From positions 34,515 through 98,514 of the forward strand of contig JBJXHM010000017.1 in NCBI GenBank assembly GCA_046233115.1: 64,000 nucleotides of DNA, read 5' to 3'. Under the pieces are notes generated by a model. It was not told where the DNA came from. It searched no databases and was given only the letters and a program-made list of their open reading frames with translations. A program made the translations under genes and the position numbers. How positions within the stretch are numbered: the first letter of the stretch is position 1; each line of letters opens with the position of its first letter. Of the stretch, positions 16,727 through 24,712 are shown one piece after another. Source of the stretch: JACOMY01 sp046233115. Its GTDB lineage: Bacteria; Pseudomonadota; Alphaproteobacteria; Kiloniellales; JACOMY01.

Positions 16727-19700
16727 GACAGACGCCCTGTTCCGCTCACTCGCCAGGGCCGACCCAGTTCGTCAATCCGTATCAATTCCGCTGTGGCCTT
16801 TTGAAGTCTGCTATATGCAGGCATAAACCAGCGAAAAGAATCCTCGTCCATTGGTGTGTTGTGTCTTTGTTGAAGAGCTCCAGCCTCCTTAAGGCGAGCC
16901 AAACGAAATCGATTTGCCGAGATCTCCAACTGATAGACGCGCCAATACGTCACCTCTTGGTCAGTCACGAGCCTCAAGCAATCGCCCTTGTGCACCCGCA
17001 TGACGAACCGCGCGCCAGGAACCTGGTCTTGCCAGAGCGGCCGATGCTCAGGCTGATTGGCCTGATAGACGGTGATTGCCTCACCCCGCCAACGCCCGTC
17101 CGGCGTCTGGTAAATCTCGACGCAGTGGTTGTCGCCGGCACTGTAGGCCTTGTAGGGCTGCCCTGCGCCGTCGGCCACGGGCACCAGATAGTCGGGTGCC
17201 TCGGCCTTGGTCAGGCGGACATGGCGCAGTGCCCCATGCGCCTTGCCGGGTTGCGGCCTGCTGTGACGCCGGCCCCAATCCTCGCCGAAGTCCTGAAGCA
17301 CCTGGGCCAGGGTCAGTCCCTTGTGCTTGCCGGCCGCGACCGCCGCCTGCAAATCGGTGCGCAGCAAGGGGTCGCGGATGCGCGCGATCTCCTTCTCGTT
17401 CAGCGACGAGAGTCGCTTGCGGTACACTAGGTTGCCGCCCTCCTCAGGCCGCTCCAGCAGGCCGTAGGCGGTGTCCTCGTGCAGTTGCCCCTGCGCCCCG
17501 TGGTCCGGCTTGTGCGAGACCAGGATGGCATCCAGCATCCGGGCCACGTCCTGCCGGAAGCCGTCCCAGGGCGCCGAGACCTCGATGCGCTCGCGCACCT
17601 CGTCGTACTCGCGCGCCATCCGGTTGAGCAGGCCGCGGTCGGTCAGGCCGGCGACCAGCGCGTCCAGGGCGTGGTGGCGATGGTCGTTGCGGTTCTTGAC
17701 CCCGCCTTCGGGGTCAAGCAGGTCGTTCAGCCCCCACTTGCCGCGCAACAGGGCGGTGAGCCGCCCCGGTACCACCCAGACATTTCGCGGATCGGTGATG
17801 CAGCCCAGGTACTGGCGGGCCAGCCGAGCCAGCCAGGAGGTCTCGTTGAGCTGGCGGGACTGGAAGCCGACGTTGGCCTCGAAGCGCTCGAAGGCGTCGG
17901 GGTCGAAGCGCCAGCGCTTGTTCTTCGGAAGTGCCGCGGCCCTGGCCGCGATCTGCTCCCAGTCATAGCGATGGCCCGACAGGCCGGGCGATCTGCCGAA
18001 GGCCTGGAATGGCGTCCTCTGCCCCTTGTCGCGGTTGGCATGGCGCAGGCAGACCGTCTTGTTGGCGGCGCTGTCGTCCCAGGAGCGCGAGAAGGGGATC
18101 AGGTGCTCGATCTCCACCTCGTCCGACAGCAGCATGCGGACGCCGATCTTCTGGCCGGTGAAGGGGCAGGCACGGTCGGCCTCGTCCTTCTCGTTCAGCT
18201 CCTCCCAGAGCCTCAGCTTCAAGAGGTTGCCGTGGTTCGCCGGATAGCCCAGCTCCTCCAGCTTCTTGCGCCGCAGGTCGTTCTTGCGCTGGTTCTCGGC
18301 CTGCTCCAGCTCCAGCTTGCGCAGCGCCTGCGGCGAGAGCTTGAAGTCGCGCGCCATCTCCACCACCACCTCGGCCGGCGGGCCGTAGCGCTTGATCAGC
18401 GCGTTCGTTACCCGGCGGAGCTGGTTGAGCCCGATGTGCACCGTGGGATTGGGCAAACGGCCCCAACGCTTTTCGGCCGGGTCCCGCTCGTCGCCGCTGC
18501 CGACCACGTGGTCCTGCAGGATCTCGCCGTAGAAGGGCAGTCTGGGCCGGATCTCCCCGGTCGGCAGGCGCGCATGGTCGTAGCCGGCCGCCTTGGCCGC
18601 CTCGTCGTAGCGCAGCCCCTCCTCCATCCGCGGCACCAGGGCCTTGAGCGCGCGCAGGCCCAGGCGACAGTGGCTGTCGGGCAGCGGCGCGTCGGCGATC
18701 TTGCGGGCGCGGGCCTCCTCCACCCCGGTCTCGGCGATGAGCCAGGCGACCAGCGCCTCCTCCTCCGGCTCCTCCAGCAGGCGGGTGACGATCTCGGCCT
18801 GGCGCGCCTGGGCGTAGCCGTCCCAGGTCTTGCCGAAGCGCTTGGCGTCGCGCAGCACCGCAGCCGTCTTGTCGCCCTCCAGCTTGCCGCGCTTCTCGGA
18901 TTCGAGATTAAAGAGCTGGTCGGCAGTGAGCTTTAACAGACGCCTGAGCCCGTCGAAGCTCATGGTCCGCTTGGACAGCAGGGCTTGAAGCACCTTCCTC
19001 CGCTGGTCGGGATCGAGCCGCACGTTGCTCTCCCCCACCGCGCCGACGGCAAGGTTGTTGACCTCCTGCAGGATGCGGTAGCGCTGTGCCAGCGGATGCG
19101 CCCAGGGACAGCGGAAGCCCTCCAGGTCGTCCAGCCCCTTGGCCGGGTCGAGGCTGCACTTGCCGACCGGCGGCGAGACCAGCGGGCGCTGGTAAAACAC
19201 CAGGTCGAAGAGCCGGTCGTAGAGCTCTTGGGTCAGCTCCGGATGCCAGCGGGCCTGTGCCTGCCACAGCAGCCTGAACTCCTCCTTCAGCATGGCGCGT
19301 TGCGGGTAGAAGTCATAGTCGGCCTTGGCACCGCTGCTGACGTTGCGCGCCCGCACGGGATCGCGCCTGGCATGGCGCAAGGCCAGGTACTCGCCCAGGC
19401 TGCGCGCGCTGACGCCGAGCATGGCTTCGCGGAGTTTGGCCCCAGCCTCGGCGATGACGCCGCTCTCCTCATTACGTCCATCCGTCTTGCGGTTCGACTT
19501 GAAGCCGCGCCGCTGGTTGATGTGGAACAAGGCCCGCCCGAGCTGGTGCAGCGGCAGCGCCTCGCCCAGGCCGCGCGCCCGCAGGTCATAGGGGTCCAGC
19601 CTCTCCAGCACCTTGCGCACTGCCTCCTCCGCCGGCATCAGGCCGGCCTCGATCAGCGCCTCCATCAGGCGCCGTCGCCGCAGCAGGTAGCGGTCGCGCC

Positions 19701-19923
19701 GCCGCCGGGCACCGCGCGCGACGCGCCGGGTCACGGCATTGGAGGTCTTGCTCTGCGGATCGCGCCCATCGCTGTAGATCCTGACCCCGCCGGGACCGAG
19801 ACCGCGCGGAGCCTCCGGCGCCTCCAGCCAGATGATCGCCCAACCCAGCGAATTGGCGCCCAGGTCCAGGCCGAGGCGATAGGCCCGCCTGGCCGACTTC
19901 GTTCCGGTAGCAGATTCCCGCAT
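16723..19923 (-). CDS. cas9: CRISPR-associated endonuclease Cas9, subtype II-C
   Basis: A 1066-aa RNA-guided DNA endonuclease, in the short size class of II-C enzymes. RuvC-I with Asp20 (YRLGLDLGANSLGWAI), Arg-rich bridge helix at about 65-92, RuvC-II with Glu522 (VVVEMARDF), HNH with His607 (EIEHLIPFSRSWDD) and Asn621, and RuvC-III with His751/Asp754 (HRHHALDALVAG). All catalytic residues appear intact. The C-terminal region after about 800 should hold the PAM-interacting domain. ATG 19923 is preferred: it is preceded by an AGGGGGGG tract and starts just before RuvC-I; an in-frame ATG at 20025 would add 34 unlikely residues and nearly reach the tracrRNA anti-repeat. It heads the cas9-cas1-cas2 operon. 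Confidence 0.98.
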   Translation of the reverse strand: MRESATGTKSARRAYRLGLDLGANSLGWAIIWLEAPEAPRGLGPGGVRIYSDGRDPQSKTSNAVTRRVARGARRRRDRYLLRRRRLMEALIEAGLMPAEEAVRKVLERLDPYDLRARGLGEALPLHQLGRALFHINQRRGFKSNRKTDGRNEESGVIAEAGAKLREAMLGVSARSLGEYLALRHARRDPVRARNVSSGAKADYDFYPQRAMLKEEFRLLWQAQARWHPELTQELYDRLFDLVFYQRPLVSPPVGKCSLDPAKGLDDLEGFRCPWAHPLAQRYRILQEVNNLAVGAVGESNVRLDPDQRRKVLQALLSKRTMSFDGLRRLLKLTADQLFNLESEKRGKLEGDKTAAVLRDAKRFGKTWDGYAQARQAEIVTRLLEEPEEEALVAWLIAETGVEEARARKIADAPLPDSHCRLGLRALKALVPRMEEGLRYDEAAKAAGYDHARLPTGEIRPRLPFYGEILQDHVVGSGDERDPAEKRWGRLPNPTVHIGLNQLRRVTNALIKRYGPPAEVVVEMARDFKLSPQALRKLELEQAENQRKNDLRRKKLEELGYPANHGNLLKLRLWEELNEKDEADRACPFTGQKIGVRMLLSDEVEIEHLIPFSRSWDDSAANKTVCLRHANRDKGQRTPFQAFGRSPGLSGHRYDWEQIAARAAALPKNKRWRFDPDAFERFEANVGFQSRQLNETSWLARLARQYLGCITDPRNVWVVPGRLTALLRGKWGLNDLLDPEGGVKNRNDHRHHALDALVAGLTDRGLLNRMAREYDEVRERIEVSAPWDGFRQDVARMLDAILVSHKPDHGAQGQLHEDTAYGLLERPEEGGNLVYRKRLSSLNEKEIARIRDPLLRTDLQAAVAAGKHKGLTLAQVLQDFGEDWGRRHSRPQPGKAHGALRHVRLTKAEAPDYLVPVADGAGQPYKAYSAGDNHCVEIYQTPDGRWRGEAITVYQANQPEHRPLWQDQVPGARFVMRVHKGDCLRLVTDQEVTYWRVYQLEISANRFRLARLKEAGALQQRHNTPMDEDSFRWFMPAYSRLQKATAELIRIDELGRPWRVSGTGRLS

Positions 19924-20027
19924 TGATCGCGCCCCCCCTGATTCTTCTTGTTGAATGGTAGAGCATTGACCGCTCTGACACTTTGCGCAAGACTGGAGGG
20001 CGTTGATGGAAGTGCGTATTGCCAAGT

Positions 20028-20110
20028 CTTAGCGGTCTGGTGAGTGAGGGCGCCTCCCGTTAACAAGCGAAAGCACAAAATGGGGCGGGCTGCGGTCCGC
20101 CCCTTCTTGT
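20028..20110 (+). ncRNA. tracrRNA
   Basis: 20028-20051 (CTTAGCGGTCTGG...GAGGGC) is a perfect reverse complement of CRISPR repeat positions 11-34. It is followed by GCCTC (a bulge opposite repeat TTG) and CCGTTAAC (20057-20064), which can pair with repeat positions 1-7 (GTTGCGG) with one bulged U. A small GCGAAAGC hairpin comes next, and then a terminator: GGGGCGG (20082-20088) with CCGCCCC (20097-20103) and TTCTTGT. This gives the usual upper stem, bulge, lower stem and tail of a dual-RNA guide. The 5' end may lie slightly upstream; no clear promoter was found. It lies between cas9 and the efflux gene, on the strand opposite cas9. Confidence 0.92.
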
Positions 20111-20207
20111 CCGGACCCAGCGTCTCTTGCCGTCATGCGCCCCCCGCGTGGGCGTCCCCCGTTCGGCCCTCTAACTCCCCCGCGCGGTTCCGTGCGACTT
20201 AGAACCC

Positions 20208-21383
20208 ATGCAAAGACCTGGATTCGTTCTCACCCTGGGTGCGCTCACCGGGGTCACCGCCACCGCGATCGACATCTGCATTCCCGCCCAGCCGCAAATC
20301 GCGGCAGAGCTGGGGATGGACCCCACGGCCGGCGCGGCGCTGGTCAGCTTCTTCATGCTGGGCTATGGGCCCGGACAGCTCTTCTGGGGGCCGCTCAGCG
20401 ACCGCTACGGGCGGCTGCCGCTGCTCTGGCTGTCCCTGGTGGGCTTCCTCTTCGCCAGCCTGGTCTGTGCGCTGGCGACCTCGATGGAGACCTTGATCTG
20501 GGCGCGCCTGGTGCAGGGGCTGCTGGGCGGCGGCGCACCGGTCATCGCGCGCGCCATCGCCCGCGACCAGGGCGGCGGGCCGGAGACGGCCTCCCTGCTC
20601 TCGGCAATGACCATCGTGCTGGGGGCAGCGCCGCTGGTGGCGCCCTCGATCGGCTCCGGCCTGCTGACGCTGATGGACTGGCGCAGCATCTTCTGGTTCC
20701 TCTGTGCCTTCGCCCTCGTCCTGCTGCTGCTGGTCTTCCTCTACCTGCGCCGCGAGAAGCGGGTCCGGCACGACCAGGACCTGGCGACCTACGTCGTCGG
20801 CGCGATCATGGTGGTGCGCACCCGCGACTTCCTGCTGGGCACCGCCACCTCCTCCGTGGTCTTCCTGGGCTACTCCAGCTTCCTCTCGGTGGGGGCGGTG
20901 GTGGCGCAAGGCCGCTACGGCGTCTCCCCGGCCGCCTTCGGGCCGATCTTCGCGATCGCCGCGCTGGCCTTCATCCTGGGCTCCGTGGTAGCGCGCCAGG
21001 CGGTGCGGCGAGTCCGGCTGGAACTGGTGGTGCTGCTGGCCGCGGTGATCGGCTGCATCGCCGGCGTAGGCCTGCTGACGCACGCCGGCGGCGGCCTCGG
21101 CCTGGTCGGGCTCTGGGCGCTGATCACCGGCTACATCCTGGGCTTCGGCATGCTGCTGCCGCTGGCCGTCGCCAAGGCGCTGGAGCCGGCCGGCCCGGCG
21201 GCCGGCGCGGCCTCCTCCGTCCTGGGCCTGATCCAGGTGCTGTCGGGCGCGCTGGGGGCGGAGCTCGCCGCCTCCAGCCTCTTCGAGTCGGCCTACCAGG
21301 CGCTCTGCCTGATCATGCCGATCTCCATGTTCACCGCCCTGCTGCTCTCCGGCACCTCCTTCCTGCTGGCCTGGAAGCGCTGA
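20208..21383 (+). CDS. MFS efflux transporter, Bcr/CflA-like
   Basis: A 391-aa major facilitator with about 12 hydrophobic segments. The N-terminal half has the drug:H+ antiporter motifs of this group: CIPAQPQIAAELG near the first helix and the loop GPLSDRYGRLPLLWLSL (motif A). It probably exports small toxic compounds across the inner membrane. It starts about 100 bp after the tracrRNA terminator and is unrelated to CRISPR function. Its 3' end is convergent with the DUF1428 gene. Confidence 0.88.
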   Translation: MQRPGFVLTLGALTGVTATAIDICIPAQPQIAAELGMDPTAGAALVSFFMLGYGPGQLFWGPLSDRYGRLPLLWLSLVGFLFASLVCALATSMETLIWARLVQGLLGGGAPVIARAIARDQGGGPETASLLSAMTIVLGAAPLVAPSIGSGLLTLMDWRSIFWFLCAFALVLLLLVFLYLRREKRVRHDQDLATYVVGAIMVVRTRDFLLGTATSSVVFLGYSSFLSVGAVVAQGRYGVSPAAFGPIFAIAALAFILGSVVARQAVRRVRLELVVLLAAVIGCIAGVGLLTHAGGGLGLVGLWALITGYILGFGMLLPLAVAKALEPAGPAAGAASSVLGLIQVLSGALGAELAASSLFESAYQALCLIMPISMFTALLLSGTSFLLAWKR

Positions 21384-21397
21384 GAGGCGGGTAGCGC

Positions 21398-21751
21398 CTA
21401 GGCCTCCAGGACCAGCTCGAAGCCGCCGAAGATCGCCCGCTTGCCGTCGAAGGGCATGGGGTTGGTCTCGGGCGAGAGGCGCGGATCGGCCATGATCTTC
21501 GGCCAGGCCCCCGCCTGGATCCCCTTCGAGGGCCAGACGATCCAGCAGAAGCAGACCGTCTCGTCCGGCTCGCATTGCACCGCCATGGGGAAGGAGGTCA
21601 GCTGGCCGTCCGGCACCTCGTCGCCCCAGCCGTCGTTGACCGACAGCGCGCCGTACTCCTTGAAGACCGCGGCCACCTGCCTGGCGTGGGCGACGAAGGC
21701 CGCCTTCTGGGCAGTGGGAACCGAACAGACCATTCCGTTGATGTAGGGCAT
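21398..21751 (-). CDS. DUF1428-family protein (YbaA-like)
   Basis: A 117-aa small protein with the DUF1428 pattern: MPYINGMVCSVPTAQKAAFV, GDEVPDGQLTSFP and ETVCFCWIVWPSK, ending in the FDGKRAIFGGFELVLEA motif. The family has a dimeric alpha-beta barrel fold and no firmly known function. It is the second gene after the VOC-domain gene in a unit probably controlled by the divergent MarR regulator. Confidence 0.88.
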   Translation of the reverse strand: MPYINGMVCSVPTAQKAAFVAHARQVAAVFKEYGALSVNDGWGDEVPDGQLTSFPMAVQCEPDETVCFCWIVWPSKGIQAGAWPKIMADPRLSPETNPMPFDGKRAIFGGFELVLEA

Positions 21752-21800
21752 GATGCCTTCTCCTCGTGGATGTGTGGCTCTTGACTGGTTTGGGAAGCGG

Positions 21801-21838
21801 CAGCGCTATTCCCCTGCGCCAGCGCTATTCCCCTGCGG
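21801..21838. repeat. 19-bp tandem duplication over a stop codon
   Basis: Adjacent copies at 21801-21819 and 21820-21838 of CAGCGCTATTCCCCTGCGC, differing at the last base. The second copy contains the stop codon of the VOC gene (21825-21827); the first is a downstream duplicate. Confidence 0.85.
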
Positions 21839-22295
21839 CGGCGGCCTCCAAACCGGCAATCTCGATCTTGCTCATGGCCATGAGGGCCGCCTGCACGCGC
21901 TTCACCGCCGCGGGCTCGCCGCTGCCCATGAGCCGGGGCAGCGCCTCCGGCACGATCTGCCAGTGCACGCCGAAGCGATCCTTCAGCCAGCCGCAGGGAC
22001 CGGGGGCGCCGCCATCGACGGTCAGCGCGTCCCAGAGACGATCGGTCTCCGCCTGGTCGGCGGTCAGCACCGAGATCGAGGTCAGCGGGCTGGAGACCGG
22101 CTCCGGATTGCCCGCCAGCGCCATGTAGGGAGCGCCGGCCAGGGAGAACTCGACCACCAGCGGCGGCCCCTCCGGCTCCGGCCGGTAGATCTGGCCCAGG
22201 GCGCTGCCGGGCAGGAGGTCCACGTAGAAGCGGGCGGCCTGCTCGATCCCCTGTTTCAGGAAGAGGCAGGTGCGGACTTTCGAGGTCCCTGTCAT
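21825..22295 (-). CDS. VOC-superfamily protein (PhnB/glyoxalase-like)
   Basis: A 156-aa protein resembling the PhnB-like '3-demethylubiquinone-9 3-methyltransferase' group: KVRTCLFLKQGIEQAARFYVDL, VEFSLAGAPYMALAGNPEP and CGWLKDRFGVHWQIVPEAL followed by a C-terminal helix (VQAALMAMSKIEIAGLEAA). Function in this group is uncertain. ATG 22295 has AAGGAGA upstream. It is divergent from marR, with operator-like palindromes in the shared promoter region. Confidence 0.87.
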   Translation of the reverse strand: MTGTSKVRTCLFLKQGIEQAARFYVDLLPGSALGQIYRPEPEGPPLVVEFSLAGAPYMALAGNPEPVSSPLTSISVLTADQAETDRLWDALTVDGGAPGPCGWLKDRFGVHWQIVPEALPRLMGSGEPAAVKRVQAALMAMSKIEIAGLEAAAAGE

Positions 22296-22325
22296 GCACG
22301 CATCTCCTTCGTCCTTTCCGTATAT

Positions 22326-22341
22326 AAGTTGATATCAACTT
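22326..22341. promoter_or_regulatory. Palindromic MarR-type operator 1
   Basis: AAGTTGATATCAACTT is a perfect 16-bp palindrome 30 bp upstream of the VOC gene start. It shares the GTTGAT/TCAAC half-sites with the second site at 22401-22416, pointing to one regulator controlling both divergent promoters. Confidence 0.65.
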
Positions 22342-22391
22342 TTATAGACTCGCCCCACACCGGAACGGAGCGCAGCCGGCAGCCTGCTTAC

Positions 22392-22416
22392 TTGACACTA
22401 ACGTTGATGTCAACGT
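22392..22416 (+). promoter_or_regulatory. marR promoter element with embedded operator 2
   Basis: A consensus -35 box TTGACA is at 22392-22397. The palindrome ACGTTGATGTCAACGT (22401-22416, one central mismatch) occupies the spacer, with an A-rich -10-like region (GTAAAA) from about 22415. The start codon of marR is at 22428. MarR bound here would block its own promoter, a typical autoregulated arrangement. Confidence 0.6.
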
Positions 22417-22427
22417 AAAAGGCAATC

Positions 22428-22883
22428 ATGAGAGATGACTTGCCGCTTGCCGTCACCCACGAGGTGCGCGACCGCTGCCTCTGCCTGCACCTGCAGCGCG
22501 CGGCCAGAACGATCGGCCGGCATTTCGACGAGGCGCTGCGGCCCCTGAACCTGACCAACGGGCAGTACTCGCTGCTGGTGTCGCTGAACCGGCCGCAGGC
22601 GCCGAAGATGGGCGACGTCGCCCGGCTGCTGGCGATGGACCGCACCACCCTCACCGCCGCGCTGAAGCCGCTGGAGCGCCGCGGCCTGCTCCGCATCGAG
22701 GCGGACGAGAGCGACCGGCGCCAGCGCCGGCTCTCGCTGACTGAAGCGGGCCTCGACCTGCTGGCCCAGGCGGTGCCGATCTGGCGCGAGACGCACGACC
22801 GGGTCGACCGGCTGCTGGCCGCGGAAGAGCCAGCGGCGCTCAAGGCCAGCCTGCTGAAGCTCTCCTTCGGTGAGTTGGCCTGA
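22428..22883 (+). CDS. MarR-family transcriptional regulator
   Basis: A 151-aa winged-helix regulator: LTNGQYSLLVSL, MGDVARLLAMDRTTLTAALKPLERRGLL (recognition helix) and the wing DRRQRRLSLTEAGLDLL. Divergent from the VOC/DUF1428 pair, with two matching palindromes in between, so it is probably their repressor and its own. Ligand unknown. Confidence 0.92.
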   Translation: MRDDLPLAVTHEVRDRCLCLHLQRAARTIGRHFDEALRPLNLTNGQYSLLVSLNRPQAPKMGDVARLLAMDRTTLTAALKPLERRGLLRIEADESDRRQRRLSLTEAGLDLLAQAVPIWRETHDRVDRLLAAEEPAALKASLLKLSFGELA

Positions 22884-22923
22884 CGGCGGCGAAGCCAGGG
22901 ACGCATGTACGTCTCCTGCTTCC

Positions 22924-22941
22924 ACGAAAGGCTTCGTTTTT
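22924..22941 (+). terminator. Short Rho-independent terminator after marR
   Basis: Stem ACGAA/TTCGT with loop AGGC followed by TTTT, 41 bp after the marR stop. The stem is only five base pairs. Confidence 0.5.
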
Positions 22942-22957
22942 CTGGCAAAGGGAAAAT

Positions 22958-23035
22958 GGTCCTCCGGTCAAGCCGAAGGACGACAAAATATAGCAATATC
23001 ATATGGTTGTCGTCCTACGGCTTGACCGTAGGACC
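22958..23035. repeat. Intergenic palindromic element with 28-bp arms
   Basis: 22958-22985 (GGTCCTCCGGTCAAGCC...) and 23008-23035 (...GGCTTGACCGTAGGACC) are reverse complements over 28 bp with two mismatches, around a 22-bp AT-rich centre. The GGCTTGACC core resembles palindromic intergenic elements common in alphaproteobacterial genomes. It lies between marR and the convergent transporter gene; no other copy was noticed in this window. Confidence 0.75.
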
Positions 23036-23104
23036 AGTCGACAGCGGTACGGCCTATCAGTACGGGATGCTCGCTGCACCAGCGCACTGCCCCGACGTGG
23101 GACC

Positions 23105-24712
23105 TCAGGCCGCCTCTTCCACCACGATGTCGATGGCGGCCTTGAGCAGGCTCTGGGTGTAGGGGTGCTGCGGCCGCTCGAAGAGGCTGTCGGCGTCGCC
23201 GGCCTCGACCACCTTGCCCTCGCGCATCACCAGCATGCGGTGCGACATGGCGCGGACCACGCGCAGGTCGTGACTGACGAAGAGATAGGCCAGGCGGTGC
23301 CGGGCCTGCAGGTCGCGCAGCAGCTCCACGATCTGTGCCTGCACCGACATGTCCAGCGCCGACGTCGGCTCGTCCAGCATCACGAAGCGCGGCTTCAGGA
23401 TCATCGCCCGGGCGATCGAGATGCGCTGGCGCTGGCCGCCGGAGAACTCGTGCGGATAGCGATGGCGCATCTCGGGCTTGAGGCCCACCTCCTCCAGCGC
23501 CGCGGCGATGCGCCGGTCGCGCTCCGCCTTGCCCAGCGGTTCATGGATGTCGAGGCCCTCGGCCACGATGTCGCCGACGGTCAGCCTGGGCGAGAGCGAG
23601 CCGTAGGGGTCCTGGAAGACCACCTGCAGGTCCTTGCGCAGGCCGCGCAGCGCGGAGGGCTTGAGCCCGTCGATGCGGCGCCCCTGGTAGGAGACCGCGC
23701 CATCCGACTGGTTCAAGCGTAGCAATGCCATGCCAAGCGTGGTCTTGCCGCTGCCGCTCTCCCCCACCACGCCCAGGGTCTCGCCCTCGCGCAGGGTGAG
23801 GCTCACGCCGTCCACTGCCCGCACGTAGTCGACCGTACGCCTGAGCAGGCCCTGCTTGATCGGGAAGTAGACCTTCAGGTCGTTGGCCGCCATGACCTCG
23901 GTGGCATCGGCCGGCACCGGCGGCGCGCTGCCCTTGGGCTCGGCCGCCAGCAGGCGCTGTGTGTAGGGATGCTTGGGGGCGGAGAAGACCTCCTCCACCG
24001 CGCCGCGCTCGACGATCTCGCCCTCGGTCATCACACAGACCCGGTCGGCCATGCGCCGGACCACGCCCAGGTCGTGCGTGATCAGCAGCAGGGTCATGCC
24101 GAGCTCGCGCTGCAGGCGCCGCATCAGGCCCAGCACCTGGGCCTGCACGGTGACGTCGAGCGCCGTGGTCGGCTCATCGGCGATCAAGAGGTCCGGCTCG
24201 TTGGCCAGGGCCATGGCGATCATCACCCGCTGGCGCTGCCCGCCGGAGAGCTGGTGCGGATAGGCGCCCAGCCGCTGCTCGGGGTCGCGGATGCCGACCA
24301 GGCGCAGCAGCTCCAGCACCCGCTTGCGCGCCGCCGCCGGCCCCAGCCCGCGGTGCAGGGCCAGGGTCTCGCTCACCTGCTTCAGGATGGTGTGGAGCGG
24401 ATTGAGCGAGGTCATCGGCTCCTGGAAGATCATCGAGATGTCGTTGCCGCGCACCGCGCGCAGCTCCGCCTCGCTGCCGCCCATCAGCTCCTTGCCGCGG
24501 AAGCGTACCGAGCTGCGGTCGCCGTAGCGTGCCGGCGGGCGCGGCAGGAGCTGCAGGATCGAGAGCGCCGTCACCGACTTGCCGGAGCCGGACTCGCCGA
24601 CCAGCGCCAGGGTCTCGCCCCGGCGGATATCGAGCGAGAGGGTCTTCACCGCCGGTGGCGCCTTGCCGAAGCTGACGGAGAGATCCTTGATCTCGAGCAG
24701 GATGTCGCTCAT
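23105..24712 (-). CDS. yejF: Microcin C/oligopeptide-type ABC transporter, fused ATP-binding protein (YejF)
   Basis: A 535-aa protein with two complete ATPase domains: Walker A GESGSGKS near residue 39 with LSGGQRQRVMIA and LLIADEPTTALD, and a second set, GESGSGKT near 320, FSGGQRQRISIA and FVMLDEPTSALD. This tandem arrangement is typical of YejF. It powers YejB/YejE uptake of peptides or peptide-like compounds. ATG 24712 overlaps the yejE stop (ATGA). Confidence 0.93.
   Translation of the reverse strand: MSDILLEIKDLSVSFGKAPPAVKTLSLDIRRGETLALVGESGSGKSVTALSILQLLPRPPARYGDRSSVRFRGKELMGGSEAELRAVRGNDISMIFQEPMTSLNPLHTILKQVSETLALHRGLGPAAARKRVLELLRLVGIRDPEQRLGAYPHQLSGGQRQRVMIAMALANEPDLLIADEPTTALDVTVQAQVLGLMRRLQRELGMTLLLITHDLGVVRRMADRVCVMTEGEIVERGAVEEVFSAPKHPYTQRLLAAEPKGSAPPVPADATEVMAANDLKVYFPIKQGLLRRTVDYVRAVDGVSLTLREGETLGVVGESGSGKTTLGMALLRLNQSDGAVSYQGRRIDGLKPSALRGLRKDLQVVFQDPYGSLSPRLTVGDIVAEGLDIHEPLGKAERDRRIAAALEEVGLKPEMRHRYPHEFSGGQRQRISIARAMILKPRFVMLDEPTSALDMSVQAQIVELLRDLQARHRLAYLFVSHDLRVVRAMSHRMLVMREGKVVEAGDADSLFERPQHPYTQSLLKAAIDIVVEEAA

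Noticed and set aside
20028..20064. The tracrRNA anti-repeat acting as the cas9 promoter on the - strand
   Set aside because: Its reverse strand resembles the CRISPR repeat, but the -35-equivalent position reads GGCGCC, so the promoter-like pair found in array repeats is not preserved.
20208..21383. The efflux gene next to tracrRNA as a CRISPR accessory gene
   Set aside because: It is an ordinary Bcr/CflA-like MFS gene with its own start after the tracrRNA terminator; no link to adaptation or interference is visible.
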